The notes under the pieces were generated by a model that was not told the DNA's origin, did no database searches, and was given only the letters and a program-made list of their open reading frames with translations. A DNA stretch of 64,000 bases from Bryoerythrophyllum caledonicum (lineage: Eukaryota > Streptophyta > Bryopsida > Pottiales > Pottiaceae). The stretch is from NCBI GenBank assembly GCA_963971425.1, contig OZ020517.1:14386501-14450500 (forward strand), given 5' to 3'. Of the stretch, positions 11,396 to 22,590 are shown in pieces (position 1 is the stretch's first letter; every line of letters starts with the position of its first letter). A program made the position numbers and the translations under genes.

Positions 11396-11397
11396 TA

Positions 11398-13036
11398 CAT
11401 ACATGATGCCCTTTACATGTTCACTATGTTCCTTCCTTGTGCCTCATAATATGTGTGTCCGGTTGAAACTATCCCACAACAATATCAACCAGGTATTACA
11501 TGGTATTCCCTCGTTGCCATTGTGTCTCTTCCTCTCTCTACTTTAGGAATGGCAAAAAACCTCATAAAACCTCATCAAACCTTATAAAACCTCATCAAAC
11601 CTCAGAAAACCAGATCGCTCACTTGTATAGAAAATATGAAGGCGTCTTGGAAGTGTGTTTTTCCCTCTATCCATGGAGTCAAAGAAAGACTCTATGACAA
11701 GTGTAAAATGGCATGTTCTTCTAGTACTCTTCAGCTTCAGGGGCACCGCATTGTTTGCATGGAATCACATGAGTATGGGCCCCTACTACTACGAATGTTT
11801 TGATCAATGCTTGAAAAGATTGAGATTTAATTTGTCATGTATACTAGGAAATGGATTTGTGTGGAAGCTTCCGACATGTGCGTCTAAAGAAATTGGTCTC
11901 CTTCGTGTCAAAGTTGGAGTACTTGCATGGCATGAGGTCACATAACAATGCCGAAGGTGTCCAATGTCCATGCTTATTCTACCCATGGTGGAGTAGGCAG
12001 AGGAGAACATCAACCTAGGGACCACTTAACATTAATTGGAGGTGATGCATTAACTCAAGGTGAGGTTATAACTTAGCAGAGGTTACATGTGAATAGATGT
12101 TATATTTAGCTAAGTTTGGAGCATTATATTAACAACTTATCATAGGTATAATTTATGGGAGGGAATAAATAAATAAAATTTTCTCTTAAATAGGGAGATC
12201 GTTGTTTCTCTCACATCAATTATGGTACACCGCAAAATATATCGCTCACAAAAATACAAAACTGATCAAAATTGTACTGTCAAGCCTCCAAATGCTAGTG
12301 ACCTCGGCAAATTGTCTAGTTGGGGCGGACCACTAGAAACCTGCAGATCTGCACCTACTTTTTGTCGTCAAACCCCAACAAGCGCACGAAGCAGCTTGGG
12401 TACGCCTTCTTGTTGGTATATCAATTCAGAGAAGATGAATACAAGTTGAGAGAGCGAGAGCTCAACACATTGGTGGCTCAAATATTGACAAGCTCGGCCT
12501 AAACAAGGTAAATGGATTGTGTGCTTCTACATCTCATACGGTACAAGTTGTCGACTCTATTGCTACAATGAAGGATGAGTATTACTCTTACCCCCCCCCC
12601 TTGAATCCTGAACTAAACTAGTCTACTTTGCACAGAGCTGAGAGAGGATCAAAGACTAAATTAAGTTGGTGGTAATGAGTTGCGCAATGTCTTTGATATG
12701 GTAACAATGGTTGCACAATTGTTGGAGATGGATTTGTTGAATTGGTTTGTGCCGTTGTGCACGAGGCAAGTTCTTCTGGTATTGGTTAGAGGTGACTTTC
12801 TTCTTGATAGGGCGTCTCTTTGTGGCTATTGGAGAAGTTCTTGGGTCAGCTTTGGAGCACGGAAATCAACTTGATGCGGAAGATGTTCCCAATGAGGGTG
12901 AAGATCGATGCCGAATTTGTATGCCAATTGGAAATGTCGTTGTCAGGTCATAGAGGATTTGTTTGTGGATTCTTTCATTCATGGAAAGAATTCAAATACC
13001 AAGTGGAGGTTTCAAAGAATGCTCAGTCTAAGAGTT
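11398..13036. other. No recognisable gene
   Basis: Short frames on both strands without family resemblance. A small tandem of CCTCATCAAAC / CTTATAAAAC units lies near 11560-11610, and a C9 run lies near 12592. Confidence 0.35.
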
Positions 13037-14416
13037 TTAGGGATTTAGAGTATCTAGATCAATAATTCCCAGGAATTGCCGATGTTGTTCAAACTTGATT
13101 CTAGAGAGAGGTTTTGTGAAGATGTCCGCGGGTTGTGAGTACATGGATATATATTGTATATGGATTTTTCTCCTCAAAAAGTACTCTAGCATAAAATGAT
13201 AATGTACTTCAATATATAACGCCGTGGCATGAACAATAGGATTCTTGGCCAATTTCAATGTGGATTGATTGTTGCAAAAAATAGAGATGGGCTATAGCTT
13301 GGATTCAGTATTGCATGTTTGGTAGGGGCCGGAGGATGTGGAGGAGAAGTCAAGTTCTTCAAGTAAACGCCAAAGCCAAATTGCCTCAGGCGCGTTGATA
13401 GACAATCCAATGTATTCCGATTTGGTGCTACTTTTGGTGACAATAGGTTGGCGTGTAGACTGCCAAGTAATTGCTGATCCAACAAGAAGGTAGCAATAGC
13501 CACTAGTGGATTGATGTGTCTCAGAACAAGCCGCCCAGTCGATGTCTGTGAAGACTTGAGCAGGTGCAGTATCCTTGTGAGAGTAAAATAAACCATAAGG
13601 TGCAATTTTTTGATGTAACGAAGAATATCATAGACTGCTTCAAGGTATATCTATTGAGGAGCAGACATAAAACAAGATACAAGTCCAACCGCAAAAGCCA
13701 AGTCTGGACGTGTCGTCATGAGAAATATTAATTTTTCGACAATTTGATAGTACTTAGTGGAATTTGTGAGGAATAATGACATATTTGTTAAGAGTTGCAT
13801 GCTTGGAGGGAGTGGAACGTGTGCATGTTTACAGTCAGTCATACCGGTCACCAATGTCATGGAGAAGCTGTAATGCCTAGTCTGCTTGATTCAAGATGTT
13901 GTTGGAAGCCTACTTGAATTCAACACCTAGGTATCTAGTAAGTAAGCCTAAATTTGTAATGTCAAACTCGTTGCAAAATTGCCTTTAAAGCCATTCGATA
14001 TCATTCTTCTTTCCTCCGGTGATAAATAAATTGTCTACATAAATGACAAGAAGAGTCTTATGTTTTCCAGTACCTTTGCAAAACATATTTTGGTTTCTTA
14101 AGCTGCGTTTAAAACCCTTGGAGAGAAGATACTTGTAAATGTGTCCATACCATGCTCGCAGACTTTGGCGGAGAACATAAAGAGCTTTTTTAAGCTTGTA
14201 CACGAGATGTTTGGTGCCAGGCGCAATACATCCATTAGGTTGTTGCATATAAATTTCTTCTTCAAGATTTCCATAAAGAAATGTCGTTTCAACGTCCAGG
14301 TGGTGGATAAATTGTCCGAGTTGAGCGGCACCGGCCGTAAGTGTGCGGATAGTGGACCACTTGACCACAGGGGCAAAAACCTCGTCAAAATTGAATATAG
14401 ATTTGTTTGTTACCAA
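13037..14416 (-). pseudogene. Ty1/Copia pol relic (reverse transcriptase and RNase H)
   Basis: Minus-strand fragments give the order of a Copia polyprotein 3' half. The reverse transcriptase lies at 13985-14416, with FAPVVKWSTIRTL, HHLDVETTFLYGNL and the active-site box as YVDN instead of YVDD. The connecting region lies at 13651-13860 (TRPDLAFAVGLVS). RNase H lies at 13037-13605 and ends in IHIQYIS, then PADIFTKPLSR. At least two frame changes separate the parts, and the active-site Asp-to-Asn change adds to the evidence that it is dead. Family coding sequence stops abruptly at 14416, so integrase, gag and LTRs are absent. Confidence 0.88.
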
Positions 14417-14424
14417 CTAAGTTT

Positions 14425-14454
14425 GTGCTTCTACCTCAACTAAGGTAGAAGCAC
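14425..14454. repeat. Perfect 12-bp hairpin
   Basis: GTGCTTCTACCT and AGGTAGAAGCAC flank the six-base loop CAACTA. It lies just outside the truncation point of the Copia relic and may mark that junction. Confidence 0.6.
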
Positions 14455-16205
14455 CCTATTCCAAATGGCCACCCAATTCCAATCAGTAGAATATGCATGG
14501 TATGGTGCATGAAAATGACAAATGCATGAAATGGTGCATGAAGTGATCCAAAATCAATAACTCAAAATCTGAAAACACCAGTCATTATTGACATTGGGTC
14601 ATGAAGTGTGCAATTTTGGGTTGCTCCACCTCAATAAAGCTCTCATTCGTGGCATTGCCTCAAAAGTTGAACAAGGCCAATCGACATTGGGTACCCTCCA
14701 TGAGTTGGTTATCCATGGCATGTCTTCTCCCTTTTACTCACTCTCACTTGTTGGCATTGGAGAAAGGAGGCAAGTAAAACTCACATACTCTACAGTTTGA
14801 TTATGGGCTCCGGTGGTTTCCGGGTTTTTAAATTCTATATCAATTCCAAATCTTTCTAATTAAATTTGAAAAAATATTTGTTGAGTTTCATTCCTAATTC
14901 CGCATCTTTCTGCGTAAATGTTTTTGACATACAATGTCATTTGAGTCCCAAATTGGCTTAAGTGATCGGAATTGGGTGCCTCTACCTTATATGCACATGT
15001 ATTCAAGTGACAATTTCTTTGAGAATCTCTAATAAATCACATCTCCTATCCATCTAATTAGAATGCAATGCACATGACCAAAGATCAACCATGTGCCCTC
15101 ATGATCAAAGTTTAGCTCACCCCCCATCCCCCGAAGAGGATCAATTTGTTTTGTCCCCAAGTGGAGACCAAGTTGGCCAAGGCCCAAAGAACTCGTGAAG
15201 TTCTTTGAGAGGTTGGTGAGGGTGCGGACCTAGATGTGGATGTCAATCTAACTACCGGTGTATACAATTCTCCAAGTCCAAAACGTATGGACCACGTTAT
15301 TGTCGAGCACAATTGACTTACTCATATTGCGGGGTAGTGGAATCCAATCACGATGTTACCAATTGGTATATCACCCAAGTACCTAAACATTGCTCTAGCG
15401 TAGCATGCTAAGCTCTTCACGCCTTTCAAACAAGCAATGCACAATGAAGATCATCCAAAAGAAGAAAGGCCATTATGTATCCCACATACACCAGAAAGTG
15501 GATGAACTATCATATTGGTAGAATCTAGCGACTTGGGTTCTATTTCTACTCGGAAGATGTTCACCATTGTGTGTTGAGCTCTTTCAAAATGTGGGTTTTT
15601 ACTTGCCCAAACAATGTCCCATAAATCTGACATGTTAAGAGGCACCAATCTCAAGCGGTCGAAGATCATTGCCCTCAAGCGCGCTGGTTTCCACCTTCCA
15701 CAAAAGCAAGAAGTGTCTTCCCACCAACACTTCCAATTAGCCAATTTTGATGGTGTTGGCCTCATTGCATATCCAGTTCCAGAGGACGCTGACAAGCATC
15801 CTACGTTTCGGTTCACCAAAATGGTGAAGTGTCGTTCCGGCAGGCCAATTGTTGCCCAACTTCATGAATGAGGGTTTGCTAGCTCCTACGGTAAAGGGAA
15901 TGATTTGGATGCGCCCAATGTTAACCTTCACCAGATTAATTGCATTGTAGATCTTGAGGTTGACTCCTTCACTACCAACGCCTTCGAGCATTGTTACGTT
16001 GAACTCAATTTTGGCTTGAATATGTCCGGACTTTGTTTCAATGCAGGCGAAGGTCAACCAATTTGGTCGGTCTTGGTTTAATTGCAAGCATTTATACTTT
16101 GTTTATGGGATTATGTGCAAACTCAACAAGCTAGAGAACTTGTTTGTCCATGCCGCAAAACTCAACTTCAAGGAAAAAGAAGAAGAACTCCGGTCTCTAA
16201 AAGAG
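14455..16205. other. No recognisable gene; weak minus-strand coding remnant
   Basis: Minus-strand frames at 15451-15819 and 15737-16087 overlap and look like a decayed coding region, but I cannot name a family. The rest shows nothing. Confidence 0.25.
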
Positions 16206-16310
16206 GCCGGCGTGAATAAAGTGTCTGTTCGTTCCACTACTAAGGCAATGCCCACTGGGCAAAGGTTTAGTAGGATGGAACTACTTCCCCCTCTCGGAGG
16301 TAGACACTAT
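16206..16310 (+). repeat. Dispersed ~105-bp repeat, copy 1
   Basis: The sequence from GGCCGGCGTGAATAAAG to TAGACACTAT recurs at 63875-63981 in the same orientation, with most positions identical. It also recurs in shorter inverted form at 30131-30203. Weak inverted ends (AGTGTCT...AGACACT) suggest a very small non-autonomous transposon. It abuts the 3' end of the LINE. Confidence 0.65.
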
Positions 16311-16385
16311 AAAACAAAACATATTTAATGCCTTACGGTAGATTATTAGTATTGTTGATGGTGGTTGTGGTGAGTATAGTGTAAG

Positions 16386-19300
16386 TTAAGAGGTATGTGG
16401 GTCGGGTAGTGGTTGGTTGTTTTCTAGTCGTCTTTTATGGAGGAGGATGGACATTGCATGTTGGATAGCAATGGTGTTAAAGTTTCTAAAAGTATTTCGA
16501 ATGGAGGACTTTGAGATTTTAAATGTTTTTTCGAGTGATTCCATAGACGGAGTGTGTGTAGTAGCTTTGGCTCCGGCTGTGATAACTATTAGTGGGTCCA
16601 CTTTCCACCCTAATGTACTTATTTCATCTAGAAGGGGCTGATATTTGTTTATCTTGTGCCCTGTTGTTTCTGGTGAGAACCTGTTGTTGCAATAAGTGAA
16701 TTCTATGAACTGAATTGTGATGTTTGGATTTGGATTTGTTGGTGGGGGGTGATTGTGTGGTACTCCACGGAGGCATAGTAAATCTGGTTTAAATCGAGCA
16801 TTGCAGTGGCATCTTTGGGTAGTACATTTACATGGTAGTAGCCATTGTAGAACGGTATTTTCTGGTGAGTTATTTTGAAAGATACCGGCATTCATTAAGG
16901 TAAGACACCTAGATTTACTGGATGATATAAGTAATTTTTTGATTTCCCATACCGCTTTGTCATGTCTTTTTACAATGAGTGCGTGTATGTGTTGTTGTTG
17001 GCATTTAAGTAATACATGTAGCCAAGTATCTGGGTCGGTGGAATTACAGATCGGGCATGTGATGGAGGGGAATCTTTCACGACCAAAGAAGAGTTGTTTC
17101 CGGGCATTTCCCATATATTGGCCAGTTCTAAATTTTATGATACATGTTTTTTGTGAGTCTGTGATAAGGGGGTTTGTCCAAAATTCATTGGAGAGTTCAT
17201 TTTCGATGTTTCTATTTCCTTTCCATTTTTCTATATTTGGAAATTTTCTAGCTAATTCCGTTAAGTTGTTGTCTAAATCGTAGCGTTTGAGGTATTTAGG
17301 TAAGAACCTTATAGGGCCTTTGTCTGGAATTTCTTCCATAGATGGCCATTCTTTTCTTTGACAATAGTGTGGAGTGGGGTGGGCGTGTTCATATGGTTCT
17401 CCTGCTTCTCTATGGGCTTTTTCTCTACCTATTTTTGCTAGTTCGTCCGCTTTTTCAATGCCTCCAATGTTCACATGTGCTCTTACTTTGTGTATTGATA
17501 TAGGTTGGATTCGTGTTCGTAGCATTTCCACCATTGATGCTAAGATAGTTTTGTCTGGGTGGCTATTGTGCATAGTAGGGTGTTGAATTTGTGTGTTTAA
17601 TAGGTAAAGCACATTTATGCAGTCTGTAAATATGTGGGCAGACTCATCTGGGTATTTATCCTTCAAGATTCGAAGTGTTTTATGTACGGCCATCATTTCG
17701 GTTCTAATGATGTTTTGTAAGCCTTGTAGTCGTTTCGCTATTTTGATGTCTTTTGGTGCATTATATATGCCAAATCCTGCTCTTTGTCTGTGCCAGTGTC
17801 CTAGACTTACTTCAGTGGGTTCTTTAAATGATCCATCTGTGTAGTTGTTGTGTTCTGGATTGAATTTTAGAGGTAAGTTTGTGTTATAGGGTGGGAGTGG
17901 TGTTAAGGTGGTTGAGGGTGTCTGATTTATGCTAGGGAGGTTAGCTTTGGACCATGTCTTGTTTCGGTTAACTTTGATGGGTGCTAGCGTTGGAGGGGCT
18001 AAATTGGCATAGACTTGTTGTATGTTTAGAGTATTGATTAGTAGTTGAAATTGTTCTATATTTGTTTGGAGGTCTATTGTATTGTTTTGGTGGTGTATGC
18101 ATAGTATTTGTAGGGTGGATTTTTCTTTCCTGGGCTTATTTAATTCTTCTGGTATGGTAGGTTCAAAGTATGTTAAGGTATCTGTAGGGAATAGGCATAT
18201 GATGTGGGAGTCTGGGTAGGGACCATTGTGAGGGTTAGAATTTTGGTACCAATTTTCATCTGGTAAGACGAGATATGTTATGTTTCTTGGGTTATTTTTT
18301 GTTGCAAGTCTAGCCCAGTGTAATGATTGTTGGGCCTCTTCTTTATTGTGTGGGTGGGCATATCCTATGCCTTCCCATTTGTAATCAAATGCTTTGCCAA
18401 ATGAGCCGAAGATTTTGTCTCTAGAGAAGGGGGAGAAATTTTTTGTTATTTTAGTGGAGCATGTGACCGGGGATGAGAAGTAAGAGTGTTGAATGTTGTG
18501 TGTTGTGGTAAAGAAGTCAAGCAGTTCTGTTGGTATGGTGTAGTGTGTTCGTTTAAGGAGGTCCGTTTTAGGTATTCTATATTTGTATCTCTGATAAAGC
18601 CAAACGACTTCAATTTCAAAAGGTTTGGTTGTTGGTTCAAAATTGTGTGGGGTATTTAGTGTTTGGTGATATTGGTTCCAGAGCCATTCGAGTCTTATGG
18701 TGGGGATAGTGATTAGGTATTTTCCATCATTTTCATAGATATGTGCTTCGTTTTGTTGAATTTGAATGGTATGTTGTTGTGTGGCAATGTCTTTTTGTGG
18801 ATTACATTCGGTGATAGATATTTTTGCTAAAGGGATTTGTGTGGGGGGGGTGACCGATCTTATATCTCTGCATTGAGCTTGTGGGTGATGTGCTTGTATG
18901 ATGTTGTGATAGTATTTATTGGTTTTCTCTTGATAATATTTTTTAAGGCATGTTATGTTGTGGGATGCGGTATTAGGGTCATGCCATGGAAATATAGTTT
19001 TGTGTACGTGCCATTGACTATAAATGTTTTCTTGGATTTTCCATTGGCAAAGGTATGACGTTTTTTCTATTTTGATGTCATTAGGGTCGTGGTATGTACG
19101 TTGTTTATGTTGTACTATAGCATACAGTGGGTATGTTGTGGGGTTTTTTAGTATATATGGAGGTGGTTTTGAATATCGTGGTTGGGGTAGGTCAGGGGGA
19201 TGGATAGGTGGAGTAGGAATATGGGGGATAGTATTGTTGTTGGGGCAAATATATCTTTCTTTAAGTGTACGGGGATTTGGGTGTTCGTTGCACGGGTGGG

Positions 19301-19625
19301 GGCATGTGTCAAGACATTCTGGGAGACAAAAGAGTTGTTTTGTTAGGTTTAGTTCACTTTTTATTAGTCTTGTGGGTTTGAAGTGATATTTGTGGAATTC
19401 ATTTTCGTTCATTAAATGTGAGCCATTTGGTAGGGTGATTTGGCTAAGTGTAGTGATGTTTGCGGTGAATAGTACTTGTAGTAATTTCATCGATGTTTGC
19501 TCCCTTAGGTGTGGAAGTGTTGGGGTTTCAATTCTCCACATGCATTCTAATGGCGCTGGTGTTGTAAGGAAGTTGTTTAAGGTACTTTTTAGATATGTAT
19601 TTTCTTCCGTTTTGAGTAGGAACAA
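16386..19625 (-). CDS. LINE ORF2 C-terminal part: PCIF1-like methyltransferase domain, RNase H, zinc-knuckle, PD-(D/E)XK-like
   Basis: A frame of 1079 codons, open upstream to 19727 and in the same frame as the reverse transcriptase. Residues about 98-130 are Cys-rich. Residues about 165-235 look like a chromodomain (YAIV, then YLCQWK, then ending in LKKYYQ). Residues about 335-555 follow the PCIF1/CAPAM adenine-methyltransferase pattern: PTELLDFF, SSPVTC, DKIFGSFGKAFDY, GYAHPHN, ITYLVLPDENW, PDSHII. The catalytic NPPF of that family is HPHN here (18345-18356), so activity of this copy is doubtful. RNase H spans about 594-735 with YTDGS, RTEMMA, FTDC and KADELA, giving all four acidic residues. 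A CPIC...H...C knuckle lies at 857-874. KPDLL (946-950), FIEFTY and HKINKY suggest a restriction-like endonuclease. The RNase H call is secure; the methyltransferase call is a family-pattern inference. Confidence 0.8.
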   Translation of the reverse strand: MFLLKTEENTYLKSTLNNFLTTPAPLECMWRIETPTLPHLREQTSMKLLQVLFTANITTLSQITLPNGSHLMNENEFHKYHFKPTRLIKSELNLTKQLFCLPECLDTCPHPCNEHPNPRTLKERYICPNNNTIPHIPTPPIHPPDLPQPRYSKPPPYILKNPTTYPLYAIVQHKQRTYHDPNDIKIEKTSYLCQWKIQENIYSQWHVHKTIFPWHDPNTASHNITCLKKYYQEKTNKYYHNIIQAHHPQAQCRDIRSVTPPTQIPLAKISITECNPQKDIATQQHTIQIQQNEAHIYENDGKYLITIPTIRLEWLWNQYHQTLNTPHNFEPTTKPFEIEVVWLYQRYKYRIPKTDLLKRTHYTIPTELLDFFTTTHNIQHSYFSSPVTCSTKITKNFSPFSRDKIFGSFGKAFDYKWEGIGYAHPHNKEEAQQSLHWARLATKNNPRNITYLVLPDENWYQNSNPHNGPYPDSHIICLFPTDTLTYFEPTIPEELNKPRKEKSTLQILCIHHQNNTIDLQTNIEQFQLLINTLNIQQVYANLAPPTLAPIKVNRNKTWSKANLPSINQTPSTTLTPLPPYNTNLPLKFNPEHNNYTDGSFKEPTEVSLGHWHRQRAGFGIYNAPKDIKIAKRLQGLQNIIRTEMMAVHKTLRILKDKYPDESAHIFTDCINVLYLLNTQIQHPTMHNSHPDKTILASMVEMLRTRIQPISIHKVRAHVNIGGIEKADELAKIGREKAHREAGEPYEHAHPTPHYCQRKEWPSMEEIPDKGPIRFLPKYLKRYDLDNNLTELARKFPNIEKWKGNRNIENELSNEFWTNPLITDSQKTCIIKFRTGQYMGNARKQLFFGRERFPSITCPICNSTDPDTWLHVLLKCQQQHIHALIVKRHDKAVWEIKKLLISSSKSRCLTLMNAGIFQNNSPENTVLQWLLPCKCTTQRCHCNARFKPDLLCLRGVPHNHPPPTNPNPNITIQFIEFTYCNNRFSPETTGHKINKYQPLLDEISTLGWKVDPLIVITAGAKATTHTPSMESLEKTFKISKSSIRNTFRNFNTIAIQHAMSILLHKRRLENNQPLPDPHTS

Positions 19626-19730
19626 TGTTCTAGTAAGTAGAGATCTATAACAGTCTGAGCTTTTAATTCTAGGTAAGTATTCTGCTCCCCCATATTTGGC
19701 TAGTATAAAGTGTAGTAATCCATTGTATAT

Positions 19731-21509
19731 TTACCCTAATCTCCCTTTGTCATTCAACGCATTCAGGAGTTGTTCTCCAATGCATCGTAGATAGTCGTTT
19801 TTTAGTGAAAATGTTTCTAGACCAAAGTGGTTGTGTGGTAATTGTGTTATTACGTTTGAGGTGCATTTTGGAAGTCCACAAATTGATTTTTGTGCTGCTA
19901 TTATTTTTTTGTCGAGCTTTTTTATAGTAGGCATTGAATATGGTATAGTATAGAAACTATATGAGATTCCTGGTCTAATAACTATATCTATCATATTAAT
20001 TTTTTGTCTCATAGTAGCCGGACAATTAATTAGTGCTTGACATTGATTGTTGAGTTTTGTAGTTGTAACATGAGTCTGGATTTTCCATTTTAGTGAAGGT
20101 ACCATTTGGGCGCCTAAGTATACATATGCTTCATTTTTGTGTAACACAAGGATTGGTTGATTACGGTAATTGATGTTTGTGGTCTGAATTTGTGTTTTGA
20201 AAGCTGTGGGGTTCATTTTTTATTTATTAAGGGATCCGGTAACTGCGCATTTGGGTACCCCAACATCCATTCCGGTCCACTTACAATATCTATCTATTTT
20301 GTTTAATTGAATTTGTAATGATTTTAGTTTACCGGAAATGGCTGCTAAATCGTCTGCGTATGCAGCAGAGTTGACAGTGGTTTTTGATGTTCTAAATGTA
20401 TATCCATTATTACCGCATTGGAGCCATCTTAATAAAGGTTCGAGAAATATTATAAAGAGATATGGGCTAAGTGTGTCTCCTTGAATTGTGCCTCTTTGTA
20501 TGGGAATAGGGTGTGTTTTACCGAAATGTTCTCCAGTGAATGTGGTGGTAGAGTATGAATAGATATTTCCAACTAGAGTAGCTGCATCTTTTGGATAGCC
20601 AAGGTCAATCATGAGAGCAAGCAATCTTGCGTGATCTATTGAACCAAATGCATTTTTGAAGTCTATATAGAGAATATATATGTCTTGTTTGGTAAGTTTG
20701 GCGTCTTCTAGTGCAGCTGTTAGTGTTTGTATTTGTCGGGAAGTACTTCTTTCGGCTCGAAAGCCTTCTTGACTGTCATGTAATATGTTATGTTTTTCTC
20801 CATATGAGGATAAGATTGAAGTTAATGTATTGGTGTAGAGTTTATAAATGGTGTTGGCTAGGGCAATGGGTCGGTGGTTTGTTAGTATGAAGGGTTCTCC
20901 TTTTTTATAGAGTAGTATGGTCAGGCTATTTTTCCATAGTTGAGGAATACGTTTTTGTCTGTAGCAGTGTTTAAAGAAAAGGTATAAGAATTTATGGAAT
21001 ATTTCTGGCATATTTTTTAGTATGAAGTTTGGAATACGATCTGGTCCGGGGGCTTTATTGCTACTTATTTTTTTCAAGCACATATCATATATTTCTTTTG
21101 TAAAGTATGTCTGAATTGGGATGTTAGGTTCACCTCTTTTTTCTAGTACAAATCCATCCAAGTCGTGCCATGGGTATTGTCTGACATTGCAGGTACAGTT
21201 TATTAAGTGTTCAGATTGATTATAGCATGTGGGTATCGTGGGTTTGTTTATTTGTGATTGTTGTACGTAGATTTCATTGGCAATTTCTTCTGGATTTGTG
21301 AGAATGTTTCCATGCTCGTCTATGATGCAATCAAGGGCATGTGTTTTGTTGTTTTTGAAGACTTTTTTATTTATCTTTTTGGGGGTTTTATCATATAATT
21401 GTCTATATTTTGTGATGCCTTTTTGATGCACTCTTTGTTGTATGTGGTTGTGATTTTGCGAGCAAGTTTGTTGGCTTGTTTTGCTATTTGAGCTATATCG
21501 GATATCCAT
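19731..21509 (-). pseudogene. LINE reverse transcriptase domain
   Basis: Two stretches in one frame (20220-21509 and 19731-20216), separated by a single TAA at 20217-20219, give a complete LINE reverse transcriptase. NKAPGPDRIPNFILK begins the fingers. QEGFRAERST, YIDFKNAFGSIDH (catalytic Asp), QRGTIQGDTLSPYLF and AAYADDLAAI (active-site YADD at 20349-20360) follow in order, and the thumb region (YVYLGAQMVPSLKW) comes after the stop. It would copy element RNA into DNA primed from a nicked target. The frame continues beyond a second stop (19728-19730) into the RNase H part, so the original product was one long polyprotein. All catalytic motifs are intact; only the stops and the upstream frame shift break it. 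Confidence 0.92.
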
Positions 21510-22590
21510 GATTCTATTAGGATATCATCCTCCGGTGGTAGGGGTATATTTGTATGTCTATGGGTTTGGATACTATTGATTATCGGGTGGTTCCGCCAAT
21601 TTGGGTTGTTTTTAACCGTGCGTATGGTTTTACGGATGAGGTGATAGGTTGATAAATGTTTTTTCCAGGGTTTAGCAAGTTTTCTTGGTAAAAAACCTCC
21701 TTGTTGTGCTGTCCTTGGGGTAAGTTGTGGTAGAGGTTTTGCTTTACATGTTTGTTCTAATGTTGCAGAAATTTCTTGTGTTAGTATGTCTAGTGTATTA
21801 CAAGCTTCTAGCCATTGAATGTCTGTGAGGTTTATATTATTGTTTAGGGTGTTAGTCATTTGTTCTATTATCGATGAGTTTTTTTCAAAGTAGATACTAT
21901 GAAATCTTTCTATGTTTTCAGATGGGATAGGGTTTAATATTCTTGTGGTATTATTATTTGTTGTTTGAGGTGTTCTACTAATTAGTGTATTGTTGGGGAT
22001 GTGTAACTGAAGTGGGTAATGGTCGGAGTTTAGGTTATTTTCCGTATTGGTTGTACATGAGTATTGTTGTCGGATGTGGGTGTTTACATAAAACCCATCT
22101 ATTAAACTTGTTTCAGTATAGTTATAGCCACCTTGTCTTGAGAAATTTGTGTTTGTGTTAATGTATGTTAATTGTAGAGTTTCTATGTAAGTTCGCCATT
22201 GGAAGTCTAATTCTTGGGGGGGTGTTAAGTTATTACCAGTTCTTCGTCCTATGAAGGCGATGTCTCTGTTGAAGTCGCCTGTTAGAATATGGGTGAAGTT
22301 TGGGTGATTTTGTATTTGATTTGTGATATTGGTTTGTATTTCGTGTATAAGTTGGATATCTTCATGGTGTGAGGGCATGTATATATGTATAAGTAGCCAT
22401 GGTTGAAGTGATTTATTTGTAATTTTTATAATTTGTAAGTAAGGTGATATGTTGGGAGGGGTAGGAATTTTTGTTATGTTACCAGGAAATGCATATGATT
22501 TGTTGATTAATGTTAATAGTCCTCCACGGGCGGGGATGTAGGGTCTTCTTTGTTGTATGCATCTTGTAAGACCAAGTGTATTGTTGAAGA
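21371..22590 (-). pseudogene. LINE APE-type (EEP) endonuclease domain
   Basis: The frame at 21371-22378, with readable coding sequence extending up to about 22560, matches the endonuclease/exonuclease/phosphatase fold used by LINEs. ARGGLLTLI lies at the N-side, GDFN at 22268-22279, a mid-domain substrate-loop block, and NSDHYPLQL with the catalytic SDH near 22015-22029. After the nuclease, a linker of about 170 residues runs into the reverse transcriptase. There the reading frame shifts at a homopolymer-rich AAAACCCCCAAAAAG stretch near 21385. The protein would nick target DNA. The N-terminal catalytic Asn and Glu blocks are less clear because the frame changes there. Confidence 0.85.
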
